From the NCBI RefSeq assembly GCF_037996825.1, contig NZ_JBBNAC010000001.1:1178001-1242000 (forward strand): a stretch of 64,000 nucleotides of DNA, given 5' to 3'. The notes under the pieces are model-generated. The model did no database searches, had not been told where the DNA came from, and saw only the letters and a program-made list of their open reading frames with translations. Shown piece after piece: positions 17,416-27,413 of this stretch. Position 1 is the first letter of the stretch. Each line of letters opens with the position of its first letter. The DNA comes from Bdellovibrio sp. BCCA. Lineage in GTDB: Bacteria; Bdellovibrionota; Bdellovibrionia; Bdellovibrionales; Bdellovibrionaceae. Both the position numbers and the translations under genes were made by a program.

Positions 17416-17464
17416 CCTTTTAGAGTCACACTATTAATAATGATAACTCTAAAAGGAATGTCAA
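17416..17464 (-). promoter_or_regulatory. htpX leader: perfect 11-bp inverted repeat covering the Shine-Dalgarno, with TTGACA upstream
   Basis: On the minus strand CCTTTTAGAGT (17456-17446), 19 AT-rich nt, ACTCTAAAAGG (17426-17416). The right arm contains most of the htpX AAAGGAG. TTGACA lies at 17464-17459 with possible -10 CATTAT 16 nt later. If transcription starts after that -10, the palindrome is a DNA operator; if it starts further upstream, the RNA hairpin hides the ribosome site like an RNA thermometer. Confidence 0.55.
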
Positions 17465-17474
17465 TGCCATCACA

Positions 17475-19802
17475 TCACGTCGTAACAGGTTGCTTTTGAT
17501 TCTTTTGACCAGTGCCGTTAGGGGTGGTGCTAAAATGGAACTTCAAAATATCTTTTTCCAGTTCCACATTGACACGTCCGCCGTCGACAAGACGTCCAAA
17601 AAGAAGTTCGTCGACCAGAGCTTTTTTCAGATGTTCATCTACACAGCGAGCAAGAGGGCGCGCTCCGTAAACTTTGTCGTAGCCTTTTTTCATTAGCCAC
17701 TTAATTACTTCTTGAGAAACATTCAGTTCTACTTTTTTCTCTAGAAGAACCATCTTAAGTTCATCCACGAATTTCTGAGTGATCTTAAGAACCATATCTT
17801 CCGACAAATCGCGGAAGGAAACCACGGCATCCAAACGATTGATAAATTCTGGTGAGAACGCTTTTTTAATCGCGTCCATCGAAAGAGAACTGCGATTTTC
17901 TTCCACCATGCCAATTGTGCCGCGCGAAGTTTCTAAAGCTCCCGCATTGGAGGTCATGACGATGATGACGTTTTTGAAATCAGCCACGCGTCCGTTGCTG
18001 TCGGTGAGTCGTCCTGCATCCATCACTTGCAACAACACATTTGTCACATCAGGATGGGCTTTCTCAATCTCATCAAGCAGAAGAACACTGTAAGGATGTT
18101 TGGTCACGGCTTCGGTGAGCAAGCCACCTTCTTCGTAACCCACATATCCCGGAGGCGCTCCGACTAAGCGAGCCACCGCATGTTTTTCCATGTACTCACT
18201 CATATCAAAGCGTTCAAAGTGAACACCCATGATTTGTGCGAGTTGACGACAGACTTCGGTTTTACCGACACCCGTGGGTCCTGTGAAAAGGAAACTGCCA
18301 ATCGGTTTATTTGGTCGACCTAAACCACTGCGTGCAAACTTGATGTTTGCAACAAGGCGGTCAATCGCGTCGTCTTGACCAAATATAAGAGCTTTGAGTT
18401 TTTTATCAAGATCTTTAAGCTGCGTTTTTTCAGTCGAAGAAATACTTGCGATCGGAAGACCTGTCATCTTCGCAATCACTTCTTCGATTTCTGGTGCATC
18501 GATTTTAATATCTTCCGCATTTTCGTATTTCAAACGGAAGTGAGCTCCAGCCTCATCCAAAACGTCGATGGCTTTGTCGGGCAGAAGTTTTCCGTGAATA
18601 TGTTTTTGCGAAAGCTCAACAGCTGAACGTAAAGCTTCGTCCGTGAATTTGACTTCGTGATATTCTTCATAAGATTTGCGAAGTCCTTTGAGGATTTTTA
18701 CGCAATCTTCTTTTGAAGGTTCATTGACATCAATTTTTTGAAAGCGACGATTCAAAGCACGGTCTTTTTCAAAATACTGACGGTATTCGCTGTGAGTTGT
18801 TGAGCCAATGCAGCTAATGTCACCACTTGCAAGAGCGGGTTTTAACAAGTTCGAGGCATCCATAGAGCCGCCACTTGTTGCTCCAGCTCCAACAATCGTA
18901 TGAATTTCGTCGATAAATAAAATCGCGCCCGGGCGTTTTGCGATGTCTTTCACGACCGCTTTAAGACGTCCCTCGAAATCTCCGCGGAATTTAGTTCCGG
19001 CCAGCAAGCCTCCTAAATCCAAAGAGTAAATCACGGCGTTTTTTAATTTTTCAGGAACATTTCCTTGCACGATTTTTTGCGCAAGTCCCTCGGCGATGGC
19101 TGTTTTACCAACTCCTGGTTCGCCGATGAGCAACGGATTGTTTTTCGTGCGACGGCAAAGAACTTGAATCGTTCGATCCAAAATATCTTCGCGGCCAATC
19201 AAAGGATCTAATTTTCCCTGTTTGGCTTTGTCATTTAAATTCACGCAAAAACTTTCAAGCGGGGAGCCGCGGCCTTCCTCGTACGCTTCGCCTTGGTATT
19301 CTGAAGTGCGAGGAGACGCTGCCGGAGGAATGTCGTGTTCTTTTCCGTCTTTTGTGATTCCGTGAGAAATGTAATTAATGATATCGAACTGAGTAAGACC
19401 CTGTCGCGCCAACGCAAACGTTGCGTGCGAATCTTGTTCATAAAATAACGAAACCAAAAGACTTCCTTCACTGATTTGATTGCGTCCTGCGCTTTTCATT
19501 TGAATGGCAGCGCGCTGGATCAGTCGGTGACAGGCCAAAGTAAACTCTGGAGTCCACGACTCAAATCCTCCGTAAGAAGAAAGTTGGTCATCAGTTATTT
19601 GGGGAATACCGACTTTAAGATGATCGCGAAGATCTTGACGAAGTTTCTGGACGTTGACGGCACAGGCCTCTAAGATTTCCACCATCACCGGCGATTCGGT
19701 GAGGACTAAGAGTATGTGTTCCAACGTCACGAATTCATGATGGTGGCGTTTCGCGAGTTCTGTAGCTTCTGCGAGCTTGCGCTCAAGTTCCCGGCTCATC
19801 AT
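17475..19802 (-). CDS. clpA: ATP-dependent Clp protease ATP-binding subunit ClpA
   Basis: 775 residues. N-domain with two helical repeats (1-145, binds ClpS), D1 AAA+ module with Walker [11 protein letters not shown], and D2 with [10 protein letters not shown] and sensor/arginine motifs ([15 protein letters not shown]). It lacks the middle coiled coil of ClpB, and ClpS is encoded immediately upstream, which fixes the identity as ClpA. It unfolds substrates, including N-degron proteins delivered by ClpS, into ClpP (not in this window). Its first codon overlaps the clpS stop by 4 bp. The C-terminal tail is Thr/Gln-rich. Confidence 0.95.
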   Translation of the reverse strand: MMSRELERKLAEATELAKRHHHEFVTLEHILLVLTESPVMVEILEACAVNVQKLRQDLRDHLKVGIPQITDDQLSSYGGFESWTPEFTLACHRLIQRAAIQMKSAGRNQISEGSLLVSLFYEQDSHATFALARQGLTQFDIINYISHGITKDGKEHDIPPAASPRTSEYQGEAYEEGRGSPLESFCVNLNDKAKQGKLDPLIGREDILDRTIQVLCRRTKNNPLLIGEPGVGKTAIAEGLAQKIVQGNVPEKLKNAVIYSLDLGGLLAGTKFRGDFEGRLKAVVKDIAKRPGAILFIDEIHTIVGAGATSGGSMDASNLLKPALASGDISCIGSTTHSEYRQYFEKDRALNRRFQKIDVNEPSKEDCVKILKGLRKSYEEYHEVKFTDEALRSAVELSQKHIHGKLLPDKAIDVLDEAGAHFRLKYENAEDIKIDAPEIEEVIAKMTGLPIASISSTEKTQLKDLDKKLKALIFGQDDAIDRLVANIKFARSGLGRPNKPIGSFLFTGPTGVGKTEVCRQLAQIMGVHFERFDMSEYMEKHAVARLVGAPPGYVGYEEGGLLTEAVTKHPYSVLLLDEIEKAHPDVTNVLLQVMDAGRLTDSNGRVADFKNVIIVMTSNAGALETSRGTIGMVEENRSSLSMDAIKKAFSPEFINRLDAVVSFRDLSEDMVLKITQKFVDELKMVLLEKKVELNVSQEVIKWLMKKGYDKVYGARPLARCVDEHLKKALVDELLFGRLVDGGRVNVELEKDILKFHFSTTPNGTGQKNQKQPVTT

Positions 19803-20143
19803 GCTTCCTCCTCCAGTGTACTTTTCAGGGGATACTGATTGAGTTGCGCGAACTGGTTGACTTGCATCACTTTCATCTCGGCAATCTCTAGACTGTAGAC
19901 CCCGGCGACACCTGCACCCTTCTTATGTACATCTAACATGACTTGCGTTGCTTGCTCTTCTGTTTTTGCAAAAAAACGACGCAATACAAGGACGACGAAA
20001 TCCATGGGGGTATAGTCATCATTGAGAAGAATCACCTTATACATCTTAGGTGTGTCTAATTTCGGGACGATCTGGACGCCCGCTTCCCCCTCAGGATTCG
20101 AGAATGGATAGTTGCTGTTATTATTATTGTTATTATCACCCAT
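19799..20143 (-). CDS. clpS: ATP-dependent Clp protease adaptor ClpS
   Basis: 114 residues. The core matches ClpS: YKVILLNDDYTPMDFVVLVLRRFF (with the conserved Asn-Asp-Asp and the N-degron pocket), EQATQVMLDVHKKGAGVAGVY and an EMKVMQVN strand. It presents N-end-rule substrates to ClpA. The N-terminal arm is unusual: MGDNNNNNNSNYPF, encoded by a run of AAT/AAC triplets (near 20115-20135) prone to length change. The arm is needed for substrate hand-over in E. coli ClpS. No strong ribosome site is visible. First gene of a clpS-clpA unit, divergent from pilA. Confidence 0.95.
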   Translation of the reverse strand: MGDNNNNNNSNYPFSNPEGEAGVQIVPKLDTPKMYKVILLNDDYTPMDFVVLVLRRFFAKTEEQATQVMLDVHKKGAGVAGVYSLEIAEMKVMQVNQFAQLNQYPLKSTLEEEA

Positions 20144-20374
20144 GCTTTTATTCTACCTTATGACTCAATTTGAGCACTCTTTCGTCTTTAGCAAGTCTAG
20201 TCCCTTGTGAAAAGCTGTAGAAAAGTCGAGAATAGATTATGAACCTAAGTGTGTTTGATGGACGTTAAAGGGAACGGTTTGTGGGTTCATATTTAGAGCA
20301 CTCTCTTGCATTCATCTTTTAATTTTGACACACTTATGTGGGTAAACAGAAAAAAAGAACCATGGAGGTCTTTA

Positions 20375-20986
20375 ATGTCTTTTTCATCTAGAAATTCTCA
20401 GCGCGGTTTCTCGCTCGTTGAGTTGATGGTCGTTGTGGCGATCATCGGTATCTTGGCGGCGATTGCGGTGCCTTCAGTTAATAAATACATGGCGAAAGCC
20501 CGTCAATCTGAAGCGAAGACTAACTTGTCGTCTTTGTATACTGCAGAAAAAGCATTTTATGCCGAATACAATGTTTATGATTCTCGCTTCGCGGCTATTG
20601 GATATTCGCCGGAAGGAACTATGAGATACAATATTGGTTTCAATGCGAACGGAATTCAGGCTGGACCTGCCAATGGGTACAATCCTACAACAGCCCCAGC
20701 TGGTAATATTGCTGCGAATACTTATTGTGGTGCTGCTGGCGTGATGAATGCGAATAAGTGTGCTTTGGCTAATGGTGCTACGAATGCGGCACCTCCGAAT
20801 ATTGTGGCCGCTATGTGTCCTGCTGTTGCGGGCGGCGCGCCAATCGTTGCTGGTTGTACACCAAACGGGGATACATTCCAAGCTGGTGCAGGTGCGCAGA
20901 TCCAGTCTGGTGGTGGTGCCGTTCCTGATTATTGGAAAATTGACAGTAACAAAACTCTTTTGAACTCTCAGCTTGGTATTCGCTAA
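20375..20986 (+). CDS. pilA: Type IV pilin PilA
   Basis: 203 residues from ATG 20375, chosen because GGAGG (20364-20368) sits correctly and gives a short leader; an upstream frame from 20306 adds 23 unlikely residues. The leader MSFSSRNSQRG is cut before FSLVELMVVVAIIGILAAIAVPS, with Glu5 of the mature protein, the classic class-III signal. The C-terminal part is Gly/Ala/Asn-rich with five or more cysteines, probably a disulfide-stabilised globular head. In Bdellovibrio, type IV pili are needed for prey entry (established knowledge); that this paralogue is the one used is inference. A terminator follows inside the next gene. Confidence 0.92.
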   Translation: MSFSSRNSQRGFSLVELMVVVAIIGILAAIAVPSVNKYMAKARQSEAKTNLSSLYTAEKAFYAEYNVYDSRFAAIGYSPEGTMRYNIGFNANGIQAGPANGYNPTTAPAGNIAANTYCGAAGVMNANKCALANGATNAAPPNIVAAMCPAVAGGAPIVAGCTPNGDTFQAGAGAQIQSGGGAVPDYWKIDSNKTLLNSQLGIR

Positions 20987-21002
20987 TACTAAAGGTTATC
21001 TG

Positions 21003-21683
21003 ATGCAACTGAGTTTAAGGCTCGCAAACAAAATCCCAAGCATAGTGCTTGGGATTTTTTCTTTGTTGTTAATATTCTTATCTAATTCTTTGAGAGAAAA
21101 CGAAGGCGCTAGAAGTCGGCATCTTATTGCTCCGCCGCCGCAACTCGAGAAATTCAGCTTTGGTTTCCAAGAGTCAATCGCGGATTTAATATGGATTCGA
21201 GCGATTCAGGATTTTGATTATTGTGAAGCCGAAATTACGGAGAGAACATGTCAAAACAACTCTTGGCTATACAAAATGTTAAATACTGTTACCAATCTAT
21301 CGCCTAATTTTAGAGCGCCGTATGCCTCAGGTGCATTAGCATTGACTGTTATTATTACGGATATTGATGGTGCCACAAAAATTTTTGATAAGGGTGTCCA
21401 AGCGTTTCCTCATGATTGGCCAATTCTTTACAGGGCTGCGTATCATTATTTGTATGAAGTAAAAGATAAAAAGAGAGCTGCAGAGTTATTAATTCAGGCT
21501 GGGGAACATGGTGCTCCTTCATGGGTATTTACATTGGCAGGAAGGCTTTATTCCGACGCTGGCCAGATGGAATTAGCGGAAAAACTTCTAAGAGAAATGA
21601 TTCGCAACGAACAAGACCCAACTCTCATCAAACGCCTCCAAGACAAAATCAATTCCATGAAAAACGCGGAATCTTCTAAATAG
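21003..21683 (+). CDS. Membrane-anchored TPR-like protein
   Basis: 226 residues from ATG 21003 (a frame from 20973 would overlap pilA). An N-terminal membrane segment (about 9-29) is followed by helical repeats resembling TPRs: PNFRAPYASGALAL, KIFDKGVQAFPHDWPILYRAAYHYLYE and SWVFTLAGRLYSDAGQMELAEKLL. Such proteins often act as scaffolds. It starts 17 bp after pilA and reads in the same direction, yet a strong terminator hairpin (21030-21060) is built into codons 10-19, so expression is likely much lower than pilA. GTG 21045, in the hairpin, is an alternative start but would shorten the membrane segment. Confidence 0.75.
   Translation: MQLSLRLANKIPSIVLGIFSLLLIFLSNSLRENEGARSRHLIAPPPQLEKFSFGFQESIADLIWIRAIQDFDYCEAEITERTCQNNSWLYKMLNTVTNLSPNFRAPYASGALALTVIITDIDGATKIFDKGVQAFPHDWPILYRAAYHYLYEVKDKKRAAELLIQAGEHGAPSWVFTLAGRLYSDAGQMELAEKLLREMIRNEQDPTLIKRLQDKINSMKNAESSK
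21030..21060 (+). terminator. Intrinsic terminator of pilA, embedded in the next coding sequence
   Basis: AAATCCCAAGCA (21031-21042), TAG loop, TGCTTGGGATTT (21046-21057), continuing to a run of six T. The 12-bp stem is perfect. It lies 45 nt after the pilA stop and within codons 10-19 of the TPR-like gene, where it encodes part of the membrane segment. Confidence 0.85.
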
Positions 21684-21729
21684 AAGCATTGCGTCCAATA
21701 CGAGAATCACTAAATTTTCCAAGGAAGCA

Positions 21730-21759
21730 TTGACGGAAGCTCTGTCGTCACCATATTTT
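21730..21759 (+). promoter_or_regulatory. Candidate sigma-70 promoter of dnaJ
   Basis: TTGACG (21730-21735), 18 nt, TATTTT (21754-21759), about 38 nt before the dnaJ ATG. It would let dnaJ be read independently of pilA. No CIRCE element (TTAGCACTC-N9-GAGTGCTAA) or sigma-32 match was seen here. Confidence 0.4.
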
Positions 21760-21796
21760 GAATTGCACTCGTACATTCAATGACTTACGGAAGATT

Positions 21797-22915
21797 ATGG
21801 CTCAAAGAGACTACTACGATATTTTAGGCGTACCCAAAGATGCAGAACAAGATGCGATCAAAAAAGCGTATCGCAAATTGGCCATGCAATTTCATCCGGA
21901 TAAAAATCCGGGGAATAAGGAAGCCGAAGAAAAATTCAAAGAAGCTGCTGGAGCTTACGAAGTTTTAAGTGATCCACAAAAACGCGCGCAGTACGATCGC
22001 TTCGGTCACGATGCATTCACCGGTCGCGGTGGTGGAGGCGCAGGCTTCCAAGATGTTGACGATATTTTCGCACACTTTGGCGATATCTTCGGGGATTTCT
22101 TTGGCGGAGGTATGGGTGGTCAACAAAGACAACGCCGCAATCGCAATGAGCCTCGTCGTGGTTCTGATCTTCGCTACGTCACTGAAGTGACATTGAAAGA
22201 AGTCATCACAGGTCTTGAAAAAGAAATTGAATTCGACACAGAGAAAAACTGCGATGATTGCAAAGGCACGGGCGCAGAAAAAGGTTCGCAAGTTGTGACC
22301 TGTACAATGTGCGGAGGCTCAGGCCAAGTCGTGCGCTCGCAAGGTTTTTTTGCGATGGCATCAACGTGCCCGCAGTGTCACGGCCAAGGCACACAGATTA
22401 AAAATCCATGTAAGTCATGCAAAGGCAAAGGCCGCGTGAACGAACATCGTAAGATCCGTCTTAACATTCCTGCTGGAGTCGACACAGGCACACGCCTTCG
22501 TGTTGCGACAGAAGGTGAGGGTGGATACATGGGAGGTCCTCCAGGGGATCTTTATGTTGAGATTCGTGTGAAACCTCATTCGCACTTTGAACGTCGTGGA
22601 GATGATCTCTTCGCAGAACTTTCTGTGCCATATGTACAAATGTTGTTAGGTGCAGAGATTGAAGTCCCAACTGTCACAGGCAAAGCGAATTTGGAAATTC
22701 CAAAGGGTGCGCATCCTGCGGACAATGTAAAACTTCAAGGTGAGGGTTTACCATCACTACGTGGAAATCGTCGCGGCGATATTTATTTCCATATCAACGT
22801 GCAGTTCCCAGATAAGCTCAATAAAGATGAAGAAAAACTTCTCCGCGACATCGCAAAATCTCGCGGTCTAAAAGTCGCGCCTGAGGGCGGTGGCTTTTTT
22901 GGACGGAAGAAGTAG
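21797..22915 (+). CDS. dnaJ: Chaperone protein DnaJ
   Basis: 372 residues from ATG 21797 (product [12 protein letters not shown], as in the family). J-domain with HPD ([16 protein letters not shown]), a Gly/Phe-rich linker, four zinc-binding repeats ([32 protein letters not shown]), then two beta-rich substrate domains. A type-I Hsp40 that stimulates DnaK. dnaK lies 7.6 kb downstream in the same direction with accessory genes between. A weak GGAAA/TTTCC hairpin (22928-22943) follows the stop, without a T-run. Confidence 0.97.
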   Translation: MAQRDYYDILGVPKDAEQDAIKKAYRKLAMQFHPDKNPGNKEAEEKFKEAAGAYEVLSDPQKRAQYDRFGHDAFTGRGGGGAGFQDVDDIFAHFGDIFGDFFGGGMGGQQRQRRNRNEPRRGSDLRYVTEVTLKEVITGLEKEIEFDTEKNCDDCKGTGAEKGSQVVTCTMCGGSGQVVRSQGFFAMASTCPQCHGQGTQIKNPCKSCKGKGRVNEHRKIRLNIPAGVDTGTRLRVATEGEGGYMGGPPGDLYVEIRVKPHSHFERRGDDLFAELSVPYVQMLLGAEIEVPTVTGKANLEIPKGAHPADNVKLQGEGLPSLRGNRRGDIYFHINVQFPDKLNKDEEKLLRDIAKSRGLKVAPEGGGFFGRKK

Positions 22916-23021
22916 AGTCATGCGATAGGAAAGTCCAGTTTCCACTAAGTAATGCAAAAGCAGATGACATAAATCTCCCATAAATTAACAATTAGTTGTT
23001 TATCATTATAGGAGTAACCAA

Positions 23022-26000
23022 ATGAAGTCTGTTTTACGTTGTACAGCCTTTTTCTTATTCTTTACCTATCCCTTAGCTCTTTTTGCGCAAATTACGTGTG
23101 AACAATACCGTGCTGAGTATATTAAGTGGGTACAGGATGGCAGCTGTTCTGCAGATGCGGGATGCCAGGAAGGGTCTTACTGGAGATCCTGCATAAGTTA
23201 CTCTGGCGTCAGTGTGACTTCCGCAGAAAATAATAGCGAAAAGATATCTTGCGTGGGAACTCAGGTTTATGACACTTGGGATGATGACCCAGCCCCTCCA
23301 GATGTTCCTCCTACTCATGATGTTTCTCATTGGGTTGTGGAATACTATATAGGCAGATGTAATACTCAACCTCCTCCACCAAGTAACCCGCCGTCTGGCC
23401 CAAGTTCGTCAAGTGGTCCTCCTGGTTCGTGTCCGATTAAAGGTTCTATCGTGCATTTGGAAGACCGCTCTTTATCTGAGAGTGTGCCTATTGTTGGAGC
23501 GCCTTTTTCATTATTTTACCACTCTTCATTTCAAGAGGGACGAACGGCAAATTTTAAAATCAAAATAGATATTTCGGGTGATGAGCCTCGAGACTATATT
23601 CAATCATTTGTGGTTGAGAACCGTAGGAATGGCGTCCTTGTTGATACCGTAACGTATCCAACTTCGTCGGCAAATCAAAATTATTCATACATTTGGAATG
23701 GTATGGATGCTTCAAATACCACTAAAGTGCCTTCCGCGAAATTTAGTGTAGCGATAAATGAAACTTCTCCTGTTGGAACATTTCCTGTGTTGCATGAGAT
23801 CACTCTAGCACATTTTAGCGCCAAAGGTATCGGTCTTGGAGGATGGTTGCCAAGTATTTTAAAAAGGTATGATCCGCTTGCAATGAGAATGTATTCTGCT
23901 GAGGGTGGGTTTACAGAAGTTGAGGCAAAACCTATTGATTTAACCTATCTGTATGTTCCAAGTAGTTCAGGAAATGAAGTTTATATATTTGATGCTACAG
24001 GAAGGCATATTCAAACGCGAACTGGATTGACAGGCGCTACAATCTTCTCATTTAACTATGACGTGAATGGATACTTGATTTCTATTTCTCAACCTTTTGG
24101 GAGAACTACATTTTTTAACCGCAACCTCAGCGGAAAAATAGTTTCTATTACGTCACCGAAAGGTCAAATAACGACCATCGGTCTGGATACTAACGACTAT
24201 ATTTCTTCAATAAAAAATCCAAATAATGAGACCTACAACTTTACTTACTATGGAATAGGTGGGCTCCTTTATACATTTCAAAAACCTCGCGGCGAACTCA
24301 GTAGTTTTTACTACGATACCGAGGGATATATAGTAAAAGATGAGCACTCTGGCGGGTATTTTTTTGATCTAGTAAAAGGTATAAATTTCGGGGTTGGCTC
24401 TGATGTAACGGTAACTTCTTCCATGGGCAGGACGGTTAACGTTCAAACTACAGTAGGGTCTGAATCAATAAACAGAAATATTTTCTCTTCTTCAGGACTA
24501 AACACTTCATCTTCCTATACGAAGCAAGGTTCGGAGTACAATCGTTACGATGTAATGCCAGGATACTCTAGAATGGCCTTATCCTCTGACGACAAGCGTT
24601 TTGGAAAAGGAGTTAGATTTGTACAGAACGAAACGCTCTCTATAAATGGAGCGGGCAGTAGGCAAAATACCAGCACCCAGGATATAACCTTAAACGATAC
24701 AAATGACCCTTTTTCTGTTTCATCTTGGTTATTTGAGTCACAACTTAGTGGTACAAATACAAAGGTGAGCACAAGTTATGATCCAATTACTAAAACCTTC
24801 ACTTCCACTACATATTTAAATCGAACGACGGAAGTGAAAATTGATTCTTATGAGCGAGTGACATCCTGGAAAAAAGGGAGTTTAAATGCTGTATTATTCA
24901 ACTATAGCAGTGAAAATTTAGCTTCTATTTCTCAAGGGTCCCGTACAACCACGCTTGATTATAACACTACATCTGGCTTTCTTGAAAGCATCACAAGTCC
25001 ATTGAATCAGGCAACAACCTTTGTATACAATAATGCGGGACGAGTTACTTCAAAGATACTTCCAGATTCAAGAGTCATAGGTTTCGGCTACGATGCCAAC
25101 GGAAATGTCACAAGCGTAACTCCTCCAGGAAAACCCGCACATGTATTCGGAATCAACGCTCACGAGGTTGTCGGTTCTTATGAACCGCCGACATTAAGTG
25201 GAGTTTCTGTAGTCAACACAACCTATCAATACAATCTCGATAAACAACTTACCCAGATCACGAGACCTGATGGGGCTACGATTGATTTTAATTACGGATT
25301 AACAACGGGTGTTTTAGAAAGCTTCGTAACTCCTGACGGAACTTACACTCAAACCATGGATACAACGAACGGATTGCCATCAACAATCTATCAACCAGAT
25401 AATTCGTGGACATCAATTTCCTATGCTGGAACAAGCATGATTGGTTCTACGAACTACGATTCATCTTCGTCAATGATCGGAAGTTATGCTCCGACATTCT
25501 CAAGTGTCGCATTGGTGGAGTCTGATACAGTGACAAACAGTATTGGAACAACATCAACGATTTCTTACCAATACAACGACGACGAAGACCTCAAAAAAGC
25601 AGGAGACGTCACTCTCACGTACAACACACCTAACGGCCAACTCACTGGCACAAGTATGGGCTCTGGGACTTCTGCGATCACAGACGCGTATACATACAAC
25701 AACTACGGCGAAGTCACTGATTACGTAGCTAAACGAGGCACAACGACGATCTACAGTTTAACACTTGCTCGTGATGCTTCAGGGCGCATCAACGGAAAAA
25801 CTCAAACGATGAACGGTACGACGGATGCCTATGATTATACGTTTGACGTTACGGGCAGACTGACAGAGACCAAGAAAAATACGGCGACAGTTGCGACTTA
25901 CAACTATGACTCCAACAGCAACCGCAATGGAGGAACGATTGGCGCTCAACCAACGTCTGCGACATATGACGACCAAGATCGTCTTCTAACTTACAACACG

Positions 26001-27005
26001 TTATCGTTCACATATAATGCTAACGGAGATCTCGCGAGTAAAACCAACAATACTCTTAGTCAGACCACTCAGTACACATACGACGTCTTCGGCAATTTGA
26101 AACAAGTGCAACTGCCAAGTGGAACCGTGATTACTTATGAAGTCGATGCTCTTAACAGACGCATCGGCAAAAGAGTAAATGGAGTCCTGCAAAGACGTTG
26201 GGTCTATATGGATCAGTACCGCATCGCTGCGGAACTTAATGCTTCCGGAGCCATCACGAAACGTTTCGTCTATGGTTCAAAATCTAATATTCCGGATTAC
26301 ATGATCATGGGAAGCACAAAATACAGAATCATTTCTGATCATTTGGGTTCTCCAAGACTTGTTGTGAAAATGTCTGACGGTTCCATTGCGCAAAGAATGG
26401 ACCACGATGAGTTCGGCCGAGTCACGGTGAACACAAGCGCGGATTTCACTCCGTTTGGTTTTGCGGGAGGTCTTTACGATCAGCAAACTGGATTGGTGAG
26501 ATTTGGCGCGAGGGATTATGATCCGGAGACTGGTCGGTGGACAAGCAAAGATCCGATCTTGTTCAAAGGGGGAGATGTCAACATCTTTGGGTATGTGCAA
26601 AATGATCCGGTTAACTTTGTAGATCCTATTGGTCTTTGGTCTATTCAAGCGTCTATTTTTACCGGCGCGGGAGGTTCTATTACAATTGGAGCAGACAATA
26701 GTTCTGGAAGACCGTTTATCACTCTTAGATTTGGTTATGGAATAGGTGTCGGTGCCTCATATGATGAAAAAGGGTCATCACCGGTACCCCAATGTCCTCA
26801 AAACGGTCCTAATGCTTCTATAGGTTTGTATGGTGATGCATCTGTGACTAACGGACCTCACGAGGTTGGAGTTTCTGGAGGAGGGGGGGTATCTTCCAAG
26901 AGAAGCGCACCGTACTATCTGTATTCCAGTCCAACTAATACACTAGGAACATCTATGGGTGTTGGAGGTGGTGCTTCCGTAGGAGTTGAGTTATCTTTTT
27001 TCTAA
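23022..27005 (+). CDS. Secreted RHS/YD-repeat protein
   Basis: 1327 residues. Signal peptide (MKSVLRCTAFFLFFTYPLALFAQ), a Cys-rich N-terminal region (about 25-115), a Pro/Ser-rich linker, then RHS shell and many YD repeats (YDANGNVTSV, YDVFGNLKQVQ). The core closes with FGARDYDPETGRWTSKDPI and a DPIGL motif near residue 1200. After DPIGL about 120 residues are Gly- and beta-rich (GYGIGVGASYDEKG, GVGGGASVGVELSFF) with no nuclease or protease motif; similar tails recur in other RHS proteins and do not look toxic. Codon use is AT-richer (many ATA) before about 25.0 kb and in the tail than in the 25.0-26.6 kb core, suggesting a mosaic. AGGAG precedes the ATG. Confidence 0.9.
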   Translation: MKSVLRCTAFFLFFTYPLALFAQITCEQYRAEYIKWVQDGSCSADAGCQEGSYWRSCISYSGVSVTSAENNSEKISCVGTQVYDTWDDDPAPPDVPPTHDVSHWVVEYYIGRCNTQPPPPSNPPSGPSSSSGPPGSCPIKGSIVHLEDRSLSESVPIVGAPFSLFYHSSFQEGRTANFKIKIDISGDEPRDYIQSFVVENRRNGVLVDTVTYPTSSANQNYSYIWNGMDASNTTKVPSAKFSVAINETSPVGTFPVLHEITLAHFSAKGIGLGGWLPSILKRYDPLAMRMYSAEGGFTEVEAKPIDLTYLYVPSSSGNEVYIFDATGRHIQTRTGLTGATIFSFNYDVNGYLISISQPFGRTTFFNRNLSGKIVSITSPKGQITTIGLDTNDYISSIKNPNNETYNFTYYGIGGLLYTFQKPRGELSSFYYDTEGYIVKDEHSGGYFFDLVKGINFGVGSDVTVTSSMGRTVNVQTTVGSESINRNIFSSSGLNTSSSYTKQGSEYNRYDVMPGYSRMALSSDDKRFGKGVRFVQNETLSINGAGSRQNTSTQDITLNDTNDPFSVSSWLFESQLSGTNTKVSTSYDPITKTFTSTTYLNRTTEVKIDSYERVTSWKKGSLNAVLFNYSSENLASISQGSRTTTLDYNTTSGFLESITSPLNQATTFVYNNAGRVTSKILPDSRVIGFGYDANGNVTSVTPPGKPAHVFGINAHEVVGSYEPPTLSGVSVVNTTYQYNLDKQLTQITRPDGATIDFNYGLTTGVLESFVTPDGTYTQTMDTTNGLPSTIYQPDNSWTSISYAGTSMIGSTNYDSSSSMIGSYAPTFSSVALVESDTVTNSIGTTSTISYQYNDDEDLKKAGDVTLTYNTPNGQLTGTSMGSGTSAITDAYTYNNYGEVTDYVAKRGTTTIYSLTLARDASGRINGKTQTMNGTTDAYDYTFDVTGRLTETKKNTATVATYNYDSNSNRNGGTIGAQPTSATYDDQDRLLTYNTLSFTYNANGDLASKTNNTLSQTTQYTYDVFGNLKQVQLPSGTVITYEVDALNRRIGKRVNGVLQRRWVYMDQYRIAAELNASGAITKRFVYGSKSNIPDYMIMGSTKYRIISDHLGSPRLVVKMSDGSIAQRMDHDEFGRVTVNTSADFTPFGFAGGLYDQQTGLVRFGARDYDPETGRWTSKDPILFKGGDVNIFGYVQNDPVNFVDPIGLWSIQASIFTGAGGSITIGADNSSGRPFITLRFGYGIGVGASYDEKGSSPVPQCPQNGPNASIGLYGDASVTNGPHEVGVSGGGGVSSKRSAPYYLYSSPTNTLGTSMGVGGGASVGVELSFF

Positions 27006-27015
27006 TGGATAAAAA

Positions 27016-27360
27016 ATGAAGAAATTGATCATTACGGTCGCTTTGTTGGTAGTCTTTTTTGCAGAATTTCATCTGTTGGTCGCGAATTCAGATGGAGTTG
27101 ATGTTGCATCGAAATATTTAAGAGATAATTCGGAAGTGAGAAAAGTGGTCGGAGCAGTTTCTAAAACTAGCTTAATACCTTTGGCTTCCGAATTAAAAGA
27201 TTATGGTAGAGAGGGAAGCGCTACGTATCATATTAAAATTATTGGTACTAATGGAGCTGCGGAGGGTATTGTTACGTCGATCAAGACCGATGGAATGTGG
27301 AAGGTAGATAAGGCACATCTTCTTCTGGAGGACAAGGATATCATTATCCTGAAACAATAG
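27016..27360 (+). CDS. Small membrane-anchored Coa1-like protein
   Basis: 114 residues: an N-terminal membrane segment (4-20) and a soluble alpha/beta domain whose end (SATYHIKIIGTNGAAEGIVTSIKTDG, then MWKVDKAHL) resembles the cytochrome oxidase assembly factor Coa1 fold (strand-turn-strand, 'G.W.v..a.l'). This fold often occurs in small anchored proteins of unknown role. Its start is 10 nt after the RHS stop, so both are probably co-transcribed; an immunity role is conceivable but the RHS tail does not look toxic. The ribosome site is weak. Confidence 0.65.
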   Translation: MKKLIITVALLVVFFAEFHLLVANSDGVDVASKYLRDNSEVRKVVGAVSKTSLIPLASELKDYGREGSATYHIKIIGTNGAAEGIVTSIKTDGMWKVDKAHLLLEDKDIIILKQ

Positions 27361-27413
27361 ACGATGGAGCTTGTGCGAACAAGGCTATAGTTACCCTTTA
27401 AACAGAGGATCTC

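Noticed and set aside
17416-17456. CIRCE (HrcA) element before htpX
   Set aside because: The arms are ACTCTAA-like but the spacer is 19 nt rather than 9 and the CIRCE core TTAGCACTC is absent.
20294-20311. Sigma-54-like GAGCAC-TTGCA pair upstream of pilA
   Set aside because: The spacing between the boxes is one base too short for the strict -24/-12 geometry, so I did not call it, although pilA is sigma-54-dependent in some bacteria.
26620-27360. RHS C-terminal toxin with downstream immunity gene
   Set aside because: The tail after DPIGL is Gly-rich beta sequence with no catalytic motif, and the next protein resembles Coa1, not an immunity family.
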